Source: Asaia bogorensis NBRC 16594
Lineage (GTDB): Bacteria > Pseudomonadota > Alphaproteobacteria > Acetobacterales > Acetobacteraceae
Length of the DNA stretch: 64,000 nucleotides
Direction of reading: 5' to 3'
NCBI RefSeq assembly: GCF_001547995.1
Contig: NZ_AP014690.1
Span: 711,501 to 775,500 of the forward strand
Numbering within the stretch: the stretch's first letter is position 1; every line of letters begins with the position of its first letter. The position numbers and the translations under genes are program-made. This document shows positions 35,722 to 44,556 of this stretch, piece after piece. Under the pieces are notes generated by a model. It worked only from the letters and a program-made list of their open reading frames with translations, ran no database searches and was not told the DNA's origin.

Positions 35722-36660
35722 ATGATGCAGCGTGACGAAGGCGCCATGCTTATGGCGTGGCTGTCCTATTACGGGCGGGTGTTTGGGTTTTCCAACCTCA
35801 CGATCTTCGATAACGGGTCGCGTGACCCCTTGACCCTTCATCTGCTGACGCAGGCTGAACGATGTGGTGTCACGGTACGACGCGACTGCGATGACCCGGG
35901 TGATTTCCACGGCAAGGGTCTGCATTTCGCCGAACAGATACGCGAGTGGGACCGTGGCGCGCCTTATGACTTCGCGCTTCCCGTCGATTGCGACGAGTTT
36001 CTTGCCGTGGTGGGGAATGAGGGGCTCTCCACAGAACCTTCAGTCATCCAGCGTGAGTTTGCGTATCATCTTGGCGAGACGCGTGCCCTCCGTATTGCTA
36101 CATCGCTGTTCAATGTGCCGGCGCGTAGCGGGTGGTTTGCTGTCGATACGGGATTCTACAAGGGGTTTTTGCCGTCACGCAGCGTTGGTGTCGTCGATAA
36201 CGGCCAGCACAACCCGACATCGATGCGCGCACCGGGCTTTGCGCTCACACGCTTTACCTATCTGCACTGGCATAATCACGATTATGGAGAGATGCAGCGT
36301 CGCGCTCGTCTCAAGCTCTCGAATTCACTTCTCGATCCGGATGACCGACCGGCTCTGATGCGGTACGCCGCGACCCCAAATTTGCCGGGGCGTCATCTTA
36401 TCGGTGTTCTTCTGGAGGATGAGCGGCATTTTCTGTCCCGGTATGACGGGTTGCTCCAGGCGTATGTTCCATGGGCGAAATCGGCGTCCTCGCTGCCAAC
36501 GCATGTCGAAAATGGGCCGATCCTGTTTCAGGATGCAAGCATGACCCGCCCCTGGTCAGCCGCTGCCTATGAAGACGCCCAGCCCGACGTGCGGGGTTGG
36601 GCACCCGGCCCGTTGATGCATTATCTGCTTCACGGCTGGGCTGAGGGGCGCAGCTTCTGA
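35722..36660 (+). CDS. Glycosyltransferase (GT92 / Glyco_tranf_2_4-like)
   Basis: A GT-A-fold glycosyltransferase. It opens with MMQRDEGAMLMAWLSYYGRV then FSNLTIFDNGSRD, the nucleotide-binding start typical of GT92-like enzymes, and has the metal motif LPVDCDEFL (DCDEF). Later HWHNHDYGEMQRR is also family-like. The in-frame ATG at 35722 removes the start of the first beta strand. Upstream codons (PRIRVL) and AGGAGA six bases before an ATT at 35692 suggest a rare ATT start. It is divergent from the large glycosyltransferase; the two may serve the same glycan. Confidence 0.85.
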   Translation: MMQRDEGAMLMAWLSYYGRVFGFSNLTIFDNGSRDPLTLHLLTQAERCGVTVRRDCDDPGDFHGKGLHFAEQIREWDRGAPYDFALPVDCDEFLAVVGNEGLSTEPSVIQREFAYHLGETRALRIATSLFNVPARSGWFAVDTGFYKGFLPSRSVGVVDNGQHNPTSMRAPGFALTRFTYLHWHNHDYGEMQRRARLKLSNSLLDPDDRPALMRYAATPNLPGRHLIGVLLEDERHFLSRYDGLLQAYVPWAKSASSLPTHVENGPILFQDASMTRPWSAAAYEDAQPDVRGWAPGPLMHYLLHGWAEGRSF

Positions 36661-36662
36661 CT

Positions 36663-36691
36663 CTGTCATGAAATATTCACAGGCCTGCCAT
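36663..36691 (+). promoter_or_regulatory. Pho box with three 11-bp-spaced repeats upstream of pstC
   Basis: CTGTCAT (36663-36669), TATTCAC (36674-36680) and CTGCCAT (36685-36691) are spaced exactly 11 bp apart, the direct-repeat pattern recognised by PhoB. The first unit matches the consensus perfectly. It lies about 107 bp before the likely pstC start and argues that the operon is phosphate-starvation induced. Confidence 0.7.
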
Positions 36692-36797
36692 GAACAGGCT
36701 TGTTGTCTCACAGGGGCTGGAAAGCTACACGACAGACTGGCAGAAGATGCCTTTGACCTCTGTCACCGCCTTGTTTGAGCCAGGACGCAACGACCGT

Positions 36798-37772
36798 ATG
36801 ACTAGTGCTGCCGCGCCGCGGACCCAGCCTGCACCGCTCCAGGAAGCCCGGAAAACCCCGTTCTGGAAGGGCGATCGTCTCTTCCGGCTGCTGGTGGGGG
36901 CGTGCGCCCTGCTGGTGCTCGTATCGTTGGGCGGGCTTGTTCTGACCATGGCTATGGGAGGCAGCAAGGCCTTCAGCACCTTCGGTGCAGGCTTTGCCTT
37001 TCACGATGTATGGAACCCCGTCACCAATGAATACGGTGCCCTGGCTCCTGTATTCGGCACGATCGGCTCGACGCTTATCGCCATCCTGATCGGTGTGCCG
37101 CTGGCCTTCGGGGCAGCATTCTGGCTGACCAATATTGCCCCGCCCATGGTGGCCGGTGTGGTCGGGACTGCCGTGCAGCTTCTCGCCGCGGTGCCCTCGA
37201 TCATCTTCGGCATGTGGGGCTTCTTCATTGTCGTGCCCTTCATGGCGCAGCATGTGCAGCCTTTCTTCCGGCATCATTTCGGCCATGTGCCTGGCATACG
37301 CTGGCTCGTGCATGGCGCACCGTTCGGTTATGGCCTGCTGACGGGCGGGCTCGTTCTGGCTGTCATGATCACACCCTTCGTGACGGCCGTGATGCGTGAC
37401 GTGTTTGCGGTCATGCCGCCCATGCTCAAGGAAAGCGCCTACGGGCTGGGCGCCACACGCTGGGAGGTCATGCGCCGGGTGATCGTGCCCTGGTCGCGCG
37501 CCGGTATGATTGGTGGTGTGGTGCTCGGCATGGGGCGAGCCCTCGGTGAGACCATGGCGGTCACCTTCGTCATCGGCAATGCCAATACGATTGGCTGGTC
37601 ACTGTTTGCACCACGCAATACGGTGGCCTCTCTTGTCGCGCTCGAATTCCCTGAGAGTGCGGCAGGCAGCCTCAAGCTCTCCTCGCTTCTGGCTCTGGGT
37701 TTCATCCTGATGCTGCTGTCCTTCACCACGCTTGCCATTGCACGCTGGCTGCTGCGGGAGAAACGGGCATGA
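36798..37772 (+). CDS. pstC: Phosphate ABC transporter permease
   Basis: PstC is one of the two membrane subunits of the high-affinity phosphate importer. The 324-residue protein has six helices and the permease motif ESAYGLGATRWEVMRRVIVP for contact with PstB, plus GRALGETMAV. ATG 36798 is chosen because the first ATG of the frame (36690) lies inside the Pho box. It is the first gene of pstC-pstA-pstB-phoU-phoB-phoR. Confidence 0.95.
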   Translation: MTSAAAPRTQPAPLQEARKTPFWKGDRLFRLLVGACALLVLVSLGGLVLTMAMGGSKAFSTFGAGFAFHDVWNPVTNEYGALAPVFGTIGSTLIAILIGVPLAFGAAFWLTNIAPPMVAGVVGTAVQLLAAVPSIIFGMWGFFIVVPFMAQHVQPFFRHHFGHVPGIRWLVHGAPFGYGLLTGGLVLAVMITPFVTAVMRDVFAVMPPMLKESAYGLGATRWEVMRRVIVPWSRAGMIGGVVLGMGRALGETMAVTFVIGNANTIGWSLFAPRNTVASLVALEFPESAAGSLKLSSLLALGFILMLLSFTTLAIARWLLREKRA

Positions 37773-38638
37773 GCAAGACTATGGGAGCGGGATGGCGCAA
37801 GGACCCGCGCGCTACACAGCGCCTCGTGATGGACCGTCTGGCGACTGTCATGAGTCTTGCCGCAACGGGCATACTCGTGCTGGCGCTGGTTTCCATTCTC
37901 TGGACTTTGCTCTGGAACGGTCTTGCAGGGCTGTCTCTGGCGGCATTGCTTCATCCCATGGGGCCGCCGGGCAGCAATGGCGGTCTGGCCAATGCCATTC
38001 TCGGCAGCCTGATTCAGACAGCAGTGGCGCTCATCATCGCAACACCCGTCGGTCTTGGCTGCGGGATCTATCTTTCAGAGTTCGGCAGCGGCTCGAAATT
38101 CGCGATGTCGGTGCGCTTCGTCTCCGACGTTCTGCTTTCGGCGCCGTCCATTCTGATCGGGCTGTTCGTCTATCTCGTACTTGTGGCCCCTTTCGGCCAC
38201 TTCTCCGGGCTCGCCGGATCGGTGGCGCTGGCCATTCTGGCTGTGCCGATCATCGTGCGCACGACCGAGGATATGTTGCGCCTCGTGCCCGTGGCCATGC
38301 GTGAGGCTGGCTCGGCCCTTGGGGCGGCTCATTGGCGCGTTGTGCTCTTCCTGTGCCTGCGTTCGGCAGCACCGGGCGTTCTGACGGGCATCCTGCTTGC
38401 GCTTGCCCGCGTGAGCGGTGAGACCGCGCCCCTTCTTTTCACTTCGCTTGGTAACCAGAACTGGTCGTTCAGTCTCAACAAGCCCATGGCGAGCCTTCCC
38501 ATCGCCATCTACCAGTATGCTGGCGCATCCTATGATGACTGGGTCCGTCTGGCTTGGACGGGAGCGCTTCTGGTGACGCTTGGCGTTCTGGGTATCAATA
38601 TCATCGTGCGGTTCGGCTTCCGCAGTAAACAGTCATAA
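37769..38638 (+). CDS. pstA: Phosphate ABC transporter permease
   Basis: PstA is the second phosphate permease subunit, 289 residues with six helices. It has [14 protein letters not shown], the EAA-like loop [20 protein letters not shown] and [20 protein letters not shown]. Its ATG overlaps the pstC stop (ATGA), showing tight coupling. Confidence 0.95.
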   Translation: MSKTMGAGWRKDPRATQRLVMDRLATVMSLAATGILVLALVSILWTLLWNGLAGLSLAALLHPMGPPGSNGGLANAILGSLIQTAVALIIATPVGLGCGIYLSEFGSGSKFAMSVRFVSDVLLSAPSILIGLFVYLVLVAPFGHFSGLAGSVALAILAVPIIVRTTEDMLRLVPVAMREAGSALGAAHWRVVLFLCLRSAAPGVLTGILLALARVSGETAPLLFTSLGNQNWSFSLNKPMASLPIAIYQYAGASYDDWVRLAWTGALLVTLGVLGINIIVRFGFRSKQS

Positions 38639-38657
38639 GCAAGAGGACGACACGCTC

Positions 38658-39464
38658 ATGAGCGAAGCCCTGCAGGATTTCCCCCATACATCGTCCGCTC
38701 CGGCCACACCGGAGGCGGCTCTGGCCGTGCGCGAACTCGATTTTTACTACGGCGAGAAACAGGCCCTGAAATCCATCACGATGGATTTTCGCAAGCAGAA
38801 CGTAACGGCCATGATCGGCCCTTCCGGCTGCGGCAAGTCCACGCTGCTGCGTATCTTCAACCGGATGTACGATCTGTATCCGGGGCAGAAGGCAACAGGA
38901 TCGGTCCTGTTCGATGGAGCCGATATTCTCGATCCGGCGCTCGACCTGAACATGCTGCGCTCGCGTATCGGCATGGTGTTTCAGAAGCCCACCCCGTTTC
39001 CGATGTCGATCTATGACAACATCGCTTTCGGTGTGCGCCTGCATGAGAAGCTCTCGCGCACGGAAATGGATGCGCGTGTTGAGGACGTGCTGACGCGCGT
39101 GGCCTTGTGGAAGGAAGTGCGCGATCGTCTGAAAGAGCCCGCAGCGGGCATGTCGGGTGGGCAGCAGCAGCGTCTGTGCATTGCCCGCAGCATTGCGACC
39201 AAACCCGAAGTGCTATTGCTCGATGAGCCGACTTCGGCGCTGGACCCGATTTCGACCGCGCGTATCGAGGAGCTTCTTGACGAGCTCAAGCAGGATTTCA
39301 CCATCGCTATCGTGACGCATAACATGCAGCAGGCGGCACGCTGCGCGGATCAGGTCGCGTTCTTCTATCTCGGCTCCCTGATCGAGATGGACAGCGCTGA
39401 CCGGATGTTCACCAATCCGCGTCAGAAGCAGACTCAGGATTATATCACCGGGCGTTTCGGTTAA
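38658..39464 (+). CDS. pstB: Phosphate ABC transporter ATPase
   Basis: A 268-residue ATPase that powers phosphate uptake. Walker A is GPSGCGKST, the signature is MSGGQQQRL, and Walker B is [12 protein letters not shown], followed by the switch His in [12 protein letters not shown] 38658 is chosen over the far upstream in-frame start inside pstA because GAGG lies about 11 bases upstream. It is followed by phoU after 31 bp. Confidence 0.97.
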   Translation: MSEALQDFPHTSSAPATPEAALAVRELDFYYGEKQALKSITMDFRKQNVTAMIGPSGCGKSTLLRIFNRMYDLYPGQKATGSVLFDGADILDPALDLNMLRSRIGMVFQKPTPFPMSIYDNIAFGVRLHEKLSRTEMDARVEDVLTRVALWKEVRDRLKEPAAGMSGGQQQRLCIARSIATKPEVLLLDEPTSALDPISTARIEELLDELKQDFTIAIVTHNMQQAARCADQVAFFYLGSLIEMDSADRMFTNPRQKQTQDYITGRFG

Positions 39465-39495
39465 GTTTTCCCCAAGCGGGTAGGGATACGCAATT

Positions 39496-40212
39496 ATGCC
39501 AGCGGACAGCCTTCACACAGTCAAGAGCTACGAGCAGGAACTGGACCGGATGCGCGCCATGATGGCGCGTATGGGCGGTATTGTCGAAAGTCAGGTTGCG
39601 CAGGCCGTAGCGGCCGTGACCGAGCACGATGAGGACGCCGCTCAGGCGGCCCCTGCGCAGGACCCGCAGGTAGATATGCTCGAGCGCGATGTCGAGGCCC
39701 TGGCGATCCGCCTTCTGGCGCTGCGCAGCCCGATGGCGGGTGATCTGCGCGAGATCGTGGCCGCTCTCAAGATCACCGGCGACCTTGAGCGTATTGGCGA
39801 TTACGCTGCCTCGATCGCCCGTCGCAGTCAGCGCTTCGATCTGGTCGATCGCCAGATCTCGCTTTCGGGTCTGCGCAGCATGGGGCGACTGGTGCAGGAG
39901 AACCTGCGCCGTGTGATCGATGCCGTGACCCAGCAGGACGCCGACCGCGCAACCGAAGTCTGGCAGGCCGATCGTGAGGTGGACGAGTATTACACCGCCA
40001 TGTTCCGCGAACTCGTCACCTACATGATGGAGGACCCGCGCAACATCAGCCCGTGCACCCATCTGCTGTTCATTGCCAAGAATTTTGAACGCATCGGTGA
40101 TCACACCACTAATATCGCCGAGCGCGTCTATTACGCCGTGACGGGGGAGAACCTGCCTTCGGTGCGCCCGCGCGGTGGTCTGGCAGCTGGGGATGATCTG
40201 GTTTCGCGATGA
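39496..40212 (+). CDS. phoU: Phosphate signalling regulator PhoU
   Basis: PhoU links the Pst transporter to PhoR and holds the regulon off when phosphate is sufficient. The 238-residue protein consists of two three-helix repeats with the metal-binding patterns DLERIGDYAASIAR and NFERIGDHTTNIAERVYY. It lies between pstB and phoB and overlaps phoB by ATGA. Confidence 0.96.
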   Translation: MPADSLHTVKSYEQELDRMRAMMARMGGIVESQVAQAVAAVTEHDEDAAQAAPAQDPQVDMLERDVEALAIRLLALRSPMAGDLREIVAALKITGDLERIGDYAASIARRSQRFDLVDRQISLSGLRSMGRLVQENLRRVIDAVTQQDADRATEVWQADREVDEYYTAMFRELVTYMMEDPRNISPCTHLLFIAKNFERIGDHTTNIAERVYYAVTGENLPSVRPRGGLAAGDDLVSR

Positions 40213-40904
40213 GTGGCTCTCTGGTGAAAATCGTTGTGGTTGAGGATGATCCCTCCCTGCAACTCATGATCCGCTATAACCTCGATAAGCTCGGTTATGA
40301 CGTCTCGGCTTTCCCCGAGGCCGAGCAGGCCTGGGAGTTCATCTCCCGCTCCCGTCCGGATGCGATGGTGCTGGACTGGATGCTGCCGGGTATGTCGGGC
40401 ATCGATCTGTGCCGCCGCATCAGGGGCACAGCCTCGCTGCATGATCTGCCTGTGCTCATGCTGACGGCGCGCGCCGACGAGCAGGACAGTATTCGCGGAC
40501 TCGACAGCGGTGCTGATGACTATATTGCCAAGCCCTGCAGCATCGAGGCGCTCGACGCCCGCTTGCGCGCCCTGTTGCGCCGTACGCAGCCCGTCAAGCA
40601 GAATGTCCTGAGCTTTGCCGATCTGACGCTCGATCTGCAGACCCATCGTGCCGAGCGCAATGGCCGCGCCCTGACCCTCGGCCCGACCGAATTCCGCCTG
40701 CTGGAATTTCTGATGCGTCATCCGCGCCGGGTGTTTTCACGCGAGGATCTGCTTCAGAAAGTATGGGGCTCCAACGTGCATGTGGAACTGCGCACCATCG
40801 ATGTGCATATCCGCAGGTTGCGTCGGGCGCTCAATCTCGACACGGAACTCGATTACGTCAGGACCGTGCGTTCTGCCGGTTATGCCCTTGACGATCAGGC
40901 CTGA
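40209..40904 (+). CDS. phoB: Phosphate regulon response regulator PhoB
   Basis: A 231-residue OmpR-class response regulator. The receiver domain has the acidic pair VEDD, phospho-acceptor Asp in MVLDWMLPGMSG and Lys in YIAKPCS. The C-terminal winged helix has LGPTEFRLLEFLMRHPRRVF and VDVHIRRLR-type recognition (IDVHIRRLRRAL). It should bind the Pho box upstream of pstC and so control its own operon. Its stop is in the same frame as the following phoR. Confidence 0.96.
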   Translation: MSGSLVKIVVVEDDPSLQLMIRYNLDKLGYDVSAFPEAEQAWEFISRSRPDAMVLDWMLPGMSGIDLCRRIRGTASLHDLPVLMLTARADEQDSIRGLDSGADDYIAKPCSIEALDARLRALLRRTQPVKQNVLSFADLTLDLQTHRAERNGRALTLGPTEFRLLEFLMRHPRRVFSREDLLQKVWGSNVHVELRTIDVHIRRLRRALNLDTELDYVRTVRSAGYALDDQA

Positions 40905-40916
40905 GAGACCACGACC

Positions 40917-42062
40917 CTGACGGCTCTGCTTGCAATCCTTCTTGGTTGTTCATGTCTCGGGTGGGGGCTTACATGGCGACAGTCACGTTTGCGCCTTGCC
41001 CGCCTGCCGCCCCCTGTCGCGCTGGTGAACACCCAGCCGGGGGAGGCGCCCAAGGCCCCGGTCTTTTGCGAACTTCTGCCTATTCCCGCTGTGTTGCTTG
41101 GCGCAGGCGGGCGCATTTTTCATGCCAATCGTGTGGCACATGCTGTCTTTGGTGATGCGCTCGGGGCAGTCATCCGGCACCCTGCGGTGCAATCTGTTCT
41201 TGCAACGTTGACCCCCGAAACGGGTGTCGTCACGCGTGTCGAACTTGACGTGCCGGTGCGTCGGATCGTGCAGGTGACCTTTCGGAAATGGCCGGAGCGC
41301 TTTGCTAGCGCCATAGGCTGGGAAGAGGGCGTGCTCGCTGTTCTGGAAGACTGTTCGGAGTTCGAGGTCGTGGATCGGATGCGCGCCGATTTCGTGGCCT
41401 ATGCGAGCCATGAACTGCGCACCCCTCTGGCATCGCTCATCGGGTTCATCGAAACGCTTCAGGGTCCTGCGGCCGATGATCCTGCGGCACAGCAGCAATT
41501 TCTGGCGATCATGGCGGCGCAGGCTGCGCGTATGGAGCGGCTGATCGAGCGCCTGCTTTATCTGTCGCGTGTTCAGCGCCTCGAACATATGCGGCCTCAT
41601 GACATGGTGTCCGCACAGGACCTTATGGATCGCCTGCTGGAAGACAGTCAGATCCTGATACGGTCATCCGATGCCAGACTGATCCTCCTGCCGACCGAAG
41701 ATGACCTTTTCTTCCCGGCTGATGAGGACCAGATCGTTCAGGTGTTGCTCAATCTGGTTGAAAACGCTCTCAAATATGGCGGCCCCGCCATCGAGATACG
41801 GGTCGGGATCACCGCAGAGAACGGTAAGGGTATCGAGATTACCGTTGCGGATAATGGCCGCGGTGTGGATAGCCAGCATGTGCCACGCCTGACCGAGCGC
41901 TTCTATCGTGTCGAGGGGCGCGCCACCGCCTCTCAGTCGGGTACAGGGCTCGGGCTGGCAATCGTCAAGCATATCGTGGATCGGCATGGCGGCCGCCTGC
42001 GTATCGAGAGCGCACCGGGCAAGGGCATGACCTGCCGCATCTGGCTGCCCCGAACGAGCTGA
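40917..42062 (+). CDS. phoR: Phosphate regulon sensor kinase PhoR
   Basis: PhoR phosphorylates PhoB. A PAS-like region (about 55-150) precedes the H box FVAYASHELRTPLASLIGFI, the N box LLNLVENALKYGG and the G boxes DNGRGVD and GTGLGLAIVKHIVDRHGG. The first ATG/GTG/TTG in frame is TTG 40989, which removes a membrane helix. The codons just before it (40917-40985) read LTALLAILLGCSCLGWGLTW, an evident transmembrane segment. The only usable upstream start is CTG (40917 or 40926), since a TGA, the stop of phoB in the same frame, precedes it. I therefore give 40917 as the probable start, with doubt. Confidence 0.85.
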   Translation: MTALLAILLGCSCLGWGLTWRQSRLRLARLPPPVALVNTQPGEAPKAPVFCELLPIPAVLLGAGGRIFHANRVAHAVFGDALGAVIRHPAVQSVLATLTPETGVVTRVELDVPVRRIVQVTFRKWPERFASAIGWEEGVLAVLEDCSEFEVVDRMRADFVAYASHELRTPLASLIGFIETLQGPAADDPAAQQQFLAIMAAQAARMERLIERLLYLSRVQRLEHMRPHDMVSAQDLMDRLLEDSQILIRSSDARLILLPTEDDLFFPADEDQIVQVLLNLVENALKYGGPAIEIRVGITAENGKGIEITVADNGRGVDSQHVPRLTERFYRVEGRATASQSGTGLGLAIVKHIVDRHGGRLRIESAPGKGMTCRIWLPRTS

Positions 42063-42332
42063 GCGGCAACGAGCTGGTTTAGGCCCGGTCAGGTTCACGG
42101 TGAAGGGCGGAAAATCTGGCGCAATGGCTGAGGCTGCTCGGTTCAGATACCGGAAAGCGCGTCGTTGGCAGGGGCGAGGGGAGGCGATCTCGAAACCTCA
42201 CCGGGGCACGGCACCGCGATACGGGTTCCTCATTAACTGATGCGGGCGAGCCGCGAGGTGAGGCCTGCCTTCCTCTAGGGTAGAAAGGCAGGGGGCGTCT
42301 GCGCCATCATAAACGGCCTTGCGGCCGCGATC
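42063..42332. other. Gene-free stretch with two hairpins
   Basis: No coding region is supported here. An 8-bp inverted repeat CCTGCCTT / AAGGCAGG (42264-42292, 13-base loop) and a GC hairpin near 42313-42326 (CGGCC-TTGC-GGCCG) lie between the convergent phoR and DUF4870-like genes and are probable transcript ends. The rest shows nothing that I can name. Confidence 0.5.
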
Positions 42333-42704
42333 TCAGAACCAACCGCGCGGATTGCGCATCGGTGCTTCGTCAACTAGCGCGACGATGGGGCGGATGACCC
42401 GGACCAGCCACCAGACAAAAAGCAGACCAAGCAGGACATAACCGATCATCACGAGGCAGAGCAGCCCTGCCACGATGGCCCCCAGGAGCCCGAGCCAGAA
42501 TGTGCGGATGGCGTAGATGAAATGGCTCTCATAGATCGTCCCCACCGCGTCACCGCGTTTGAGATAGGCAACAATCACACCGGGTATGCTGGTGATGCCG
42601 AAAAAGAACGAGGCGATGAAAAGGATATGAACGATCCAGGCCCAGCGTCTTGCACGGTCGCTTCGGGGCGAAGCAGGCCAGGTTTGTGTAAAGCTCGGTT
42701 GCAT
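42333..42704 (-). CDS. DUF4870-like small membrane protein
   Basis: A 123-residue protein from ATG 42704 with three membrane helices. The order is a polar start, WAWIVHILFIASFFFGITSI, the loop KRGDAVGTIYESHFIYAIRT, then WLGLLGAIVAGLLCLVMIG and a last helix. This pattern is common in DUF4870 proteins, which have no known function. The longer frame to 42779 overlaps the pstS upstream region and is less likely. It is divergent from pstS with 138 bp between starts. Confidence 0.8.
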   Translation of the reverse strand: MQPSFTQTWPASPRSDRARRWAWIVHILFIASFFFGITSIPGVIVAYLKRGDAVGTIYESHFIYAIRTFWLGLLGAIVAGLLCLVMIGYVLLGLLFVWWLVRVIRPIVALVDEAPMRNPRGWF

Positions 42705-42842
42705 GGAAGGAGTCGCTCCTGAAATCCTGTCGGGCCGATGCGGTATTAGGCCTGTTGGCGGGATATGGTATCGTATCATCAGCCCGCTCGTTCAGGCTAT
42801 CCTGAAGAGCAACATTGTGGTTACAGAAAATCGATCGGTGTC

Positions 42843-43835
42843 ATGATTTCGCTTTCTCGCTCCCTTCTGCTTTTCGGTCTGGCAGCCGTCATTTCCGCTC
42901 CCGCCGCACACGCCCAGAGCGTGACCGGTGCCGGGTCGAGTTTTGCAGCACCGCTTTATGAAAGCTGGGGCGAAATCGCCAAGGCAAAGGCGGGGCTCGG
43001 GGTGAATTATCAGAGCGTGGGTTCGGGCGCGGGGCTCAATCAGGTCGTGGCCGGTACGGTCGATTTCGGCGCGTCGGACAAACCGGCAGCGACTGCCCTG
43101 CTCGATGCCCATCACCTTTACCAGTTTCCCACGGCGCTTGGGGCGATTGTGGTCATCGTGAATGTTCCCGGTATCCCGGCCGGGGCGCTGCAACTCGATG
43201 GGTCGACCCTAGCTGCCCTTTATGACGGGCGCATCACCGAATGGAATGACCCGAAAATCCAGGCACAGAATCCCGGGCTGAATTTGCCAGATGCGGATGT
43301 GGCACCGATCCATCGAGCCGACGCCTCGGGAACGAGCTTCGTCTTTACCTCCTATCTCTCCCATGTCTCGCCTGAATGGAAAGCTCATATTGGCGCGGGA
43401 ACCTCTGTGGCATGGCGTGATGGCGCAGGCGCTCGGGGCAATGATGGTGTTGCGGCCAGCGTCAAGGAGACCGTGGGGGGGATCGGATATGTGGAATATG
43501 CCTATGCCAGCCACAACCACATTCCAATGGCGCGTATGAAAAGCCATGACGGGGCCTATGTCACGGCCTCGCCTAAAAGCTTCATGGCCGCCGCTTCGCA
43601 GGCCGACTGGGCCCATGCCAGCCACCATGTGGTGGATTTGCTCGACAGTGCGGGTGACAATGCTTGGCCGATCATGAGCGCGACCTACGCCATCGTGCCG
43701 ATTGGGGTGAAGCCGGAGACGAAGCGTTTCTTCGAGATCGGCCTGCGCGAGGGTGAGCAGGAAGCGCGAAAGCTCGACTTCATCACTGTGCCCGAGGCGG
43801 TGCGCGACGATATTCTGGCTGGCTGGCCGCACTGA
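42843..43835 (+). CDS. pstS: Periplasmic phosphate-binding protein
   Basis: PstS captures phosphate for PstCAB. The 330-residue precursor has a signal peptide (hydrophobic core then AAHAQ) and the ligand-binding stretches GAGSSFAAPLYESW, SVGSGAGLNQ, VDFGASDKP and HRADASGTSFVFTSYL. ATG 42843 is chosen; the frame upstream to 42765 gives no signal peptide. It is unusual in standing apart from the pst operon, behind a DUF4870-like gene in opposite orientation. I could not find a convincing Pho box before it. Confidence 0.95.
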   Translation: MISLSRSLLLFGLAAVISAPAAHAQSVTGAGSSFAAPLYESWGEIAKAKAGLGVNYQSVGSGAGLNQVVAGTVDFGASDKPAATALLDAHHLYQFPTALGAIVVIVNVPGIPAGALQLDGSTLAALYDGRITEWNDPKIQAQNPGLNLPDADVAPIHRADASGTSFVFTSYLSHVSPEWKAHIGAGTSVAWRDGAGARGNDGVAASVKETVGGIGYVEYAYASHNHIPMARMKSHDGAYVTASPKSFMAAASQADWAHASHHVVDLLDSAGDNAWPIMSATYAIVPIGVKPETKRFFEIGLREGEQEARKLDFITVPEAVRDDILAGWPH

Positions 43836-44073
43836 ACCCGGCTGCCGGAACGTTGCACGAGCCGACACGACTGGCGCGGATTTCCTGAAAGGGTCTCTCT
43901 GACGCCTGATAGGGCCGGGGGCTGAAAGTTCCCTTGCCAGGCAGTAGCAAAGTCTTGATAGGCCATGGCATTTCCAAGCGTCACGGGCGGTCTATTCTGG
44001 CTCAGATCCTTCCGATGCCGGTAAGTAATACCCGGTTTCGGAACGGCACCAGAGATTCTGCGGGAATGATTCT

Positions 44074-44541
44074 ATGCCTTTGCCTTCCTTTCTTTTTGTC
44101 TGCACGGGCAATATTTGCCGCTCTCCCCTTGCCGAGGCGGCCATGCGCGCCGAGGCGGCCCGTCGGGGTTTGACTCTGGATATTGACTCGGCGGCGACCG
44201 GTGTCTGGCATGTGGGCGAAGCCCCGGACAGCCGTGCGCGGCGCGTTGCCAAGAAACACGGGCTCGATATCGATACCTATGTCGCAAGGCAGGTCCAGGA
44301 AGACGATTTCACGCGTTTCGATCATATCATCGCGCTCGATTTAGGGCATTTGCGTGCCCTGCGTCGCCTTGCCCCGGAGGCGGAACAGGAGCGTATCCGC
44401 CTGCTGATGGATTATGTGCCAGAGCGCGCTGGTGAGGAAATCTCTGATCCTTTCTATGGCAAGGACATCGATTTCGAGACAGCGTGGCAGGAAATTGCTC
44501 TAGGCTGCGCGCATCTGGCCAGTTTCACGCTGGATTCCTGA
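44074..44541 (+). CDS. Low-molecular-weight protein tyrosine phosphatase
   Basis: A 155-residue phosphatase with the P-loop CTGNICRSP at the N-terminus (FVCTGNICRSPLAE) and the general-acid loop ISDPFYGKD. Relatives act on protein phosphotyrosine, and human LMW-PTP-A also dephosphorylates ribulosamine-5-phosphates. The next gene is a broken fructosamine kinase, 15 bp away, so a role in protein deglycation is possible. The 238-bp gap before it (43836-44073) shows no gene. Confidence 0.93.
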   Translation: MPLPSFLFVCTGNICRSPLAEAAMRAEAARRGLTLDIDSAATGVWHVGEAPDSRARRVAKKHGLDIDTYVARQVQEDDFTRFDHIIALDLGHLRALRRLAPEAEQERIRLLMDYVPERAGEEISDPFYGKDIDFETAWQEIALGCAHLASFTLDS

Positions 44542-44556
44542 AAAGGGGCTCCCCTG

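Noticed and set aside
42705-42842. Pho box upstream of pstS
   Set aside because: The best match on either strand has only about 5 and 3 of 7 positions in the two half-sites, so I do not claim it.
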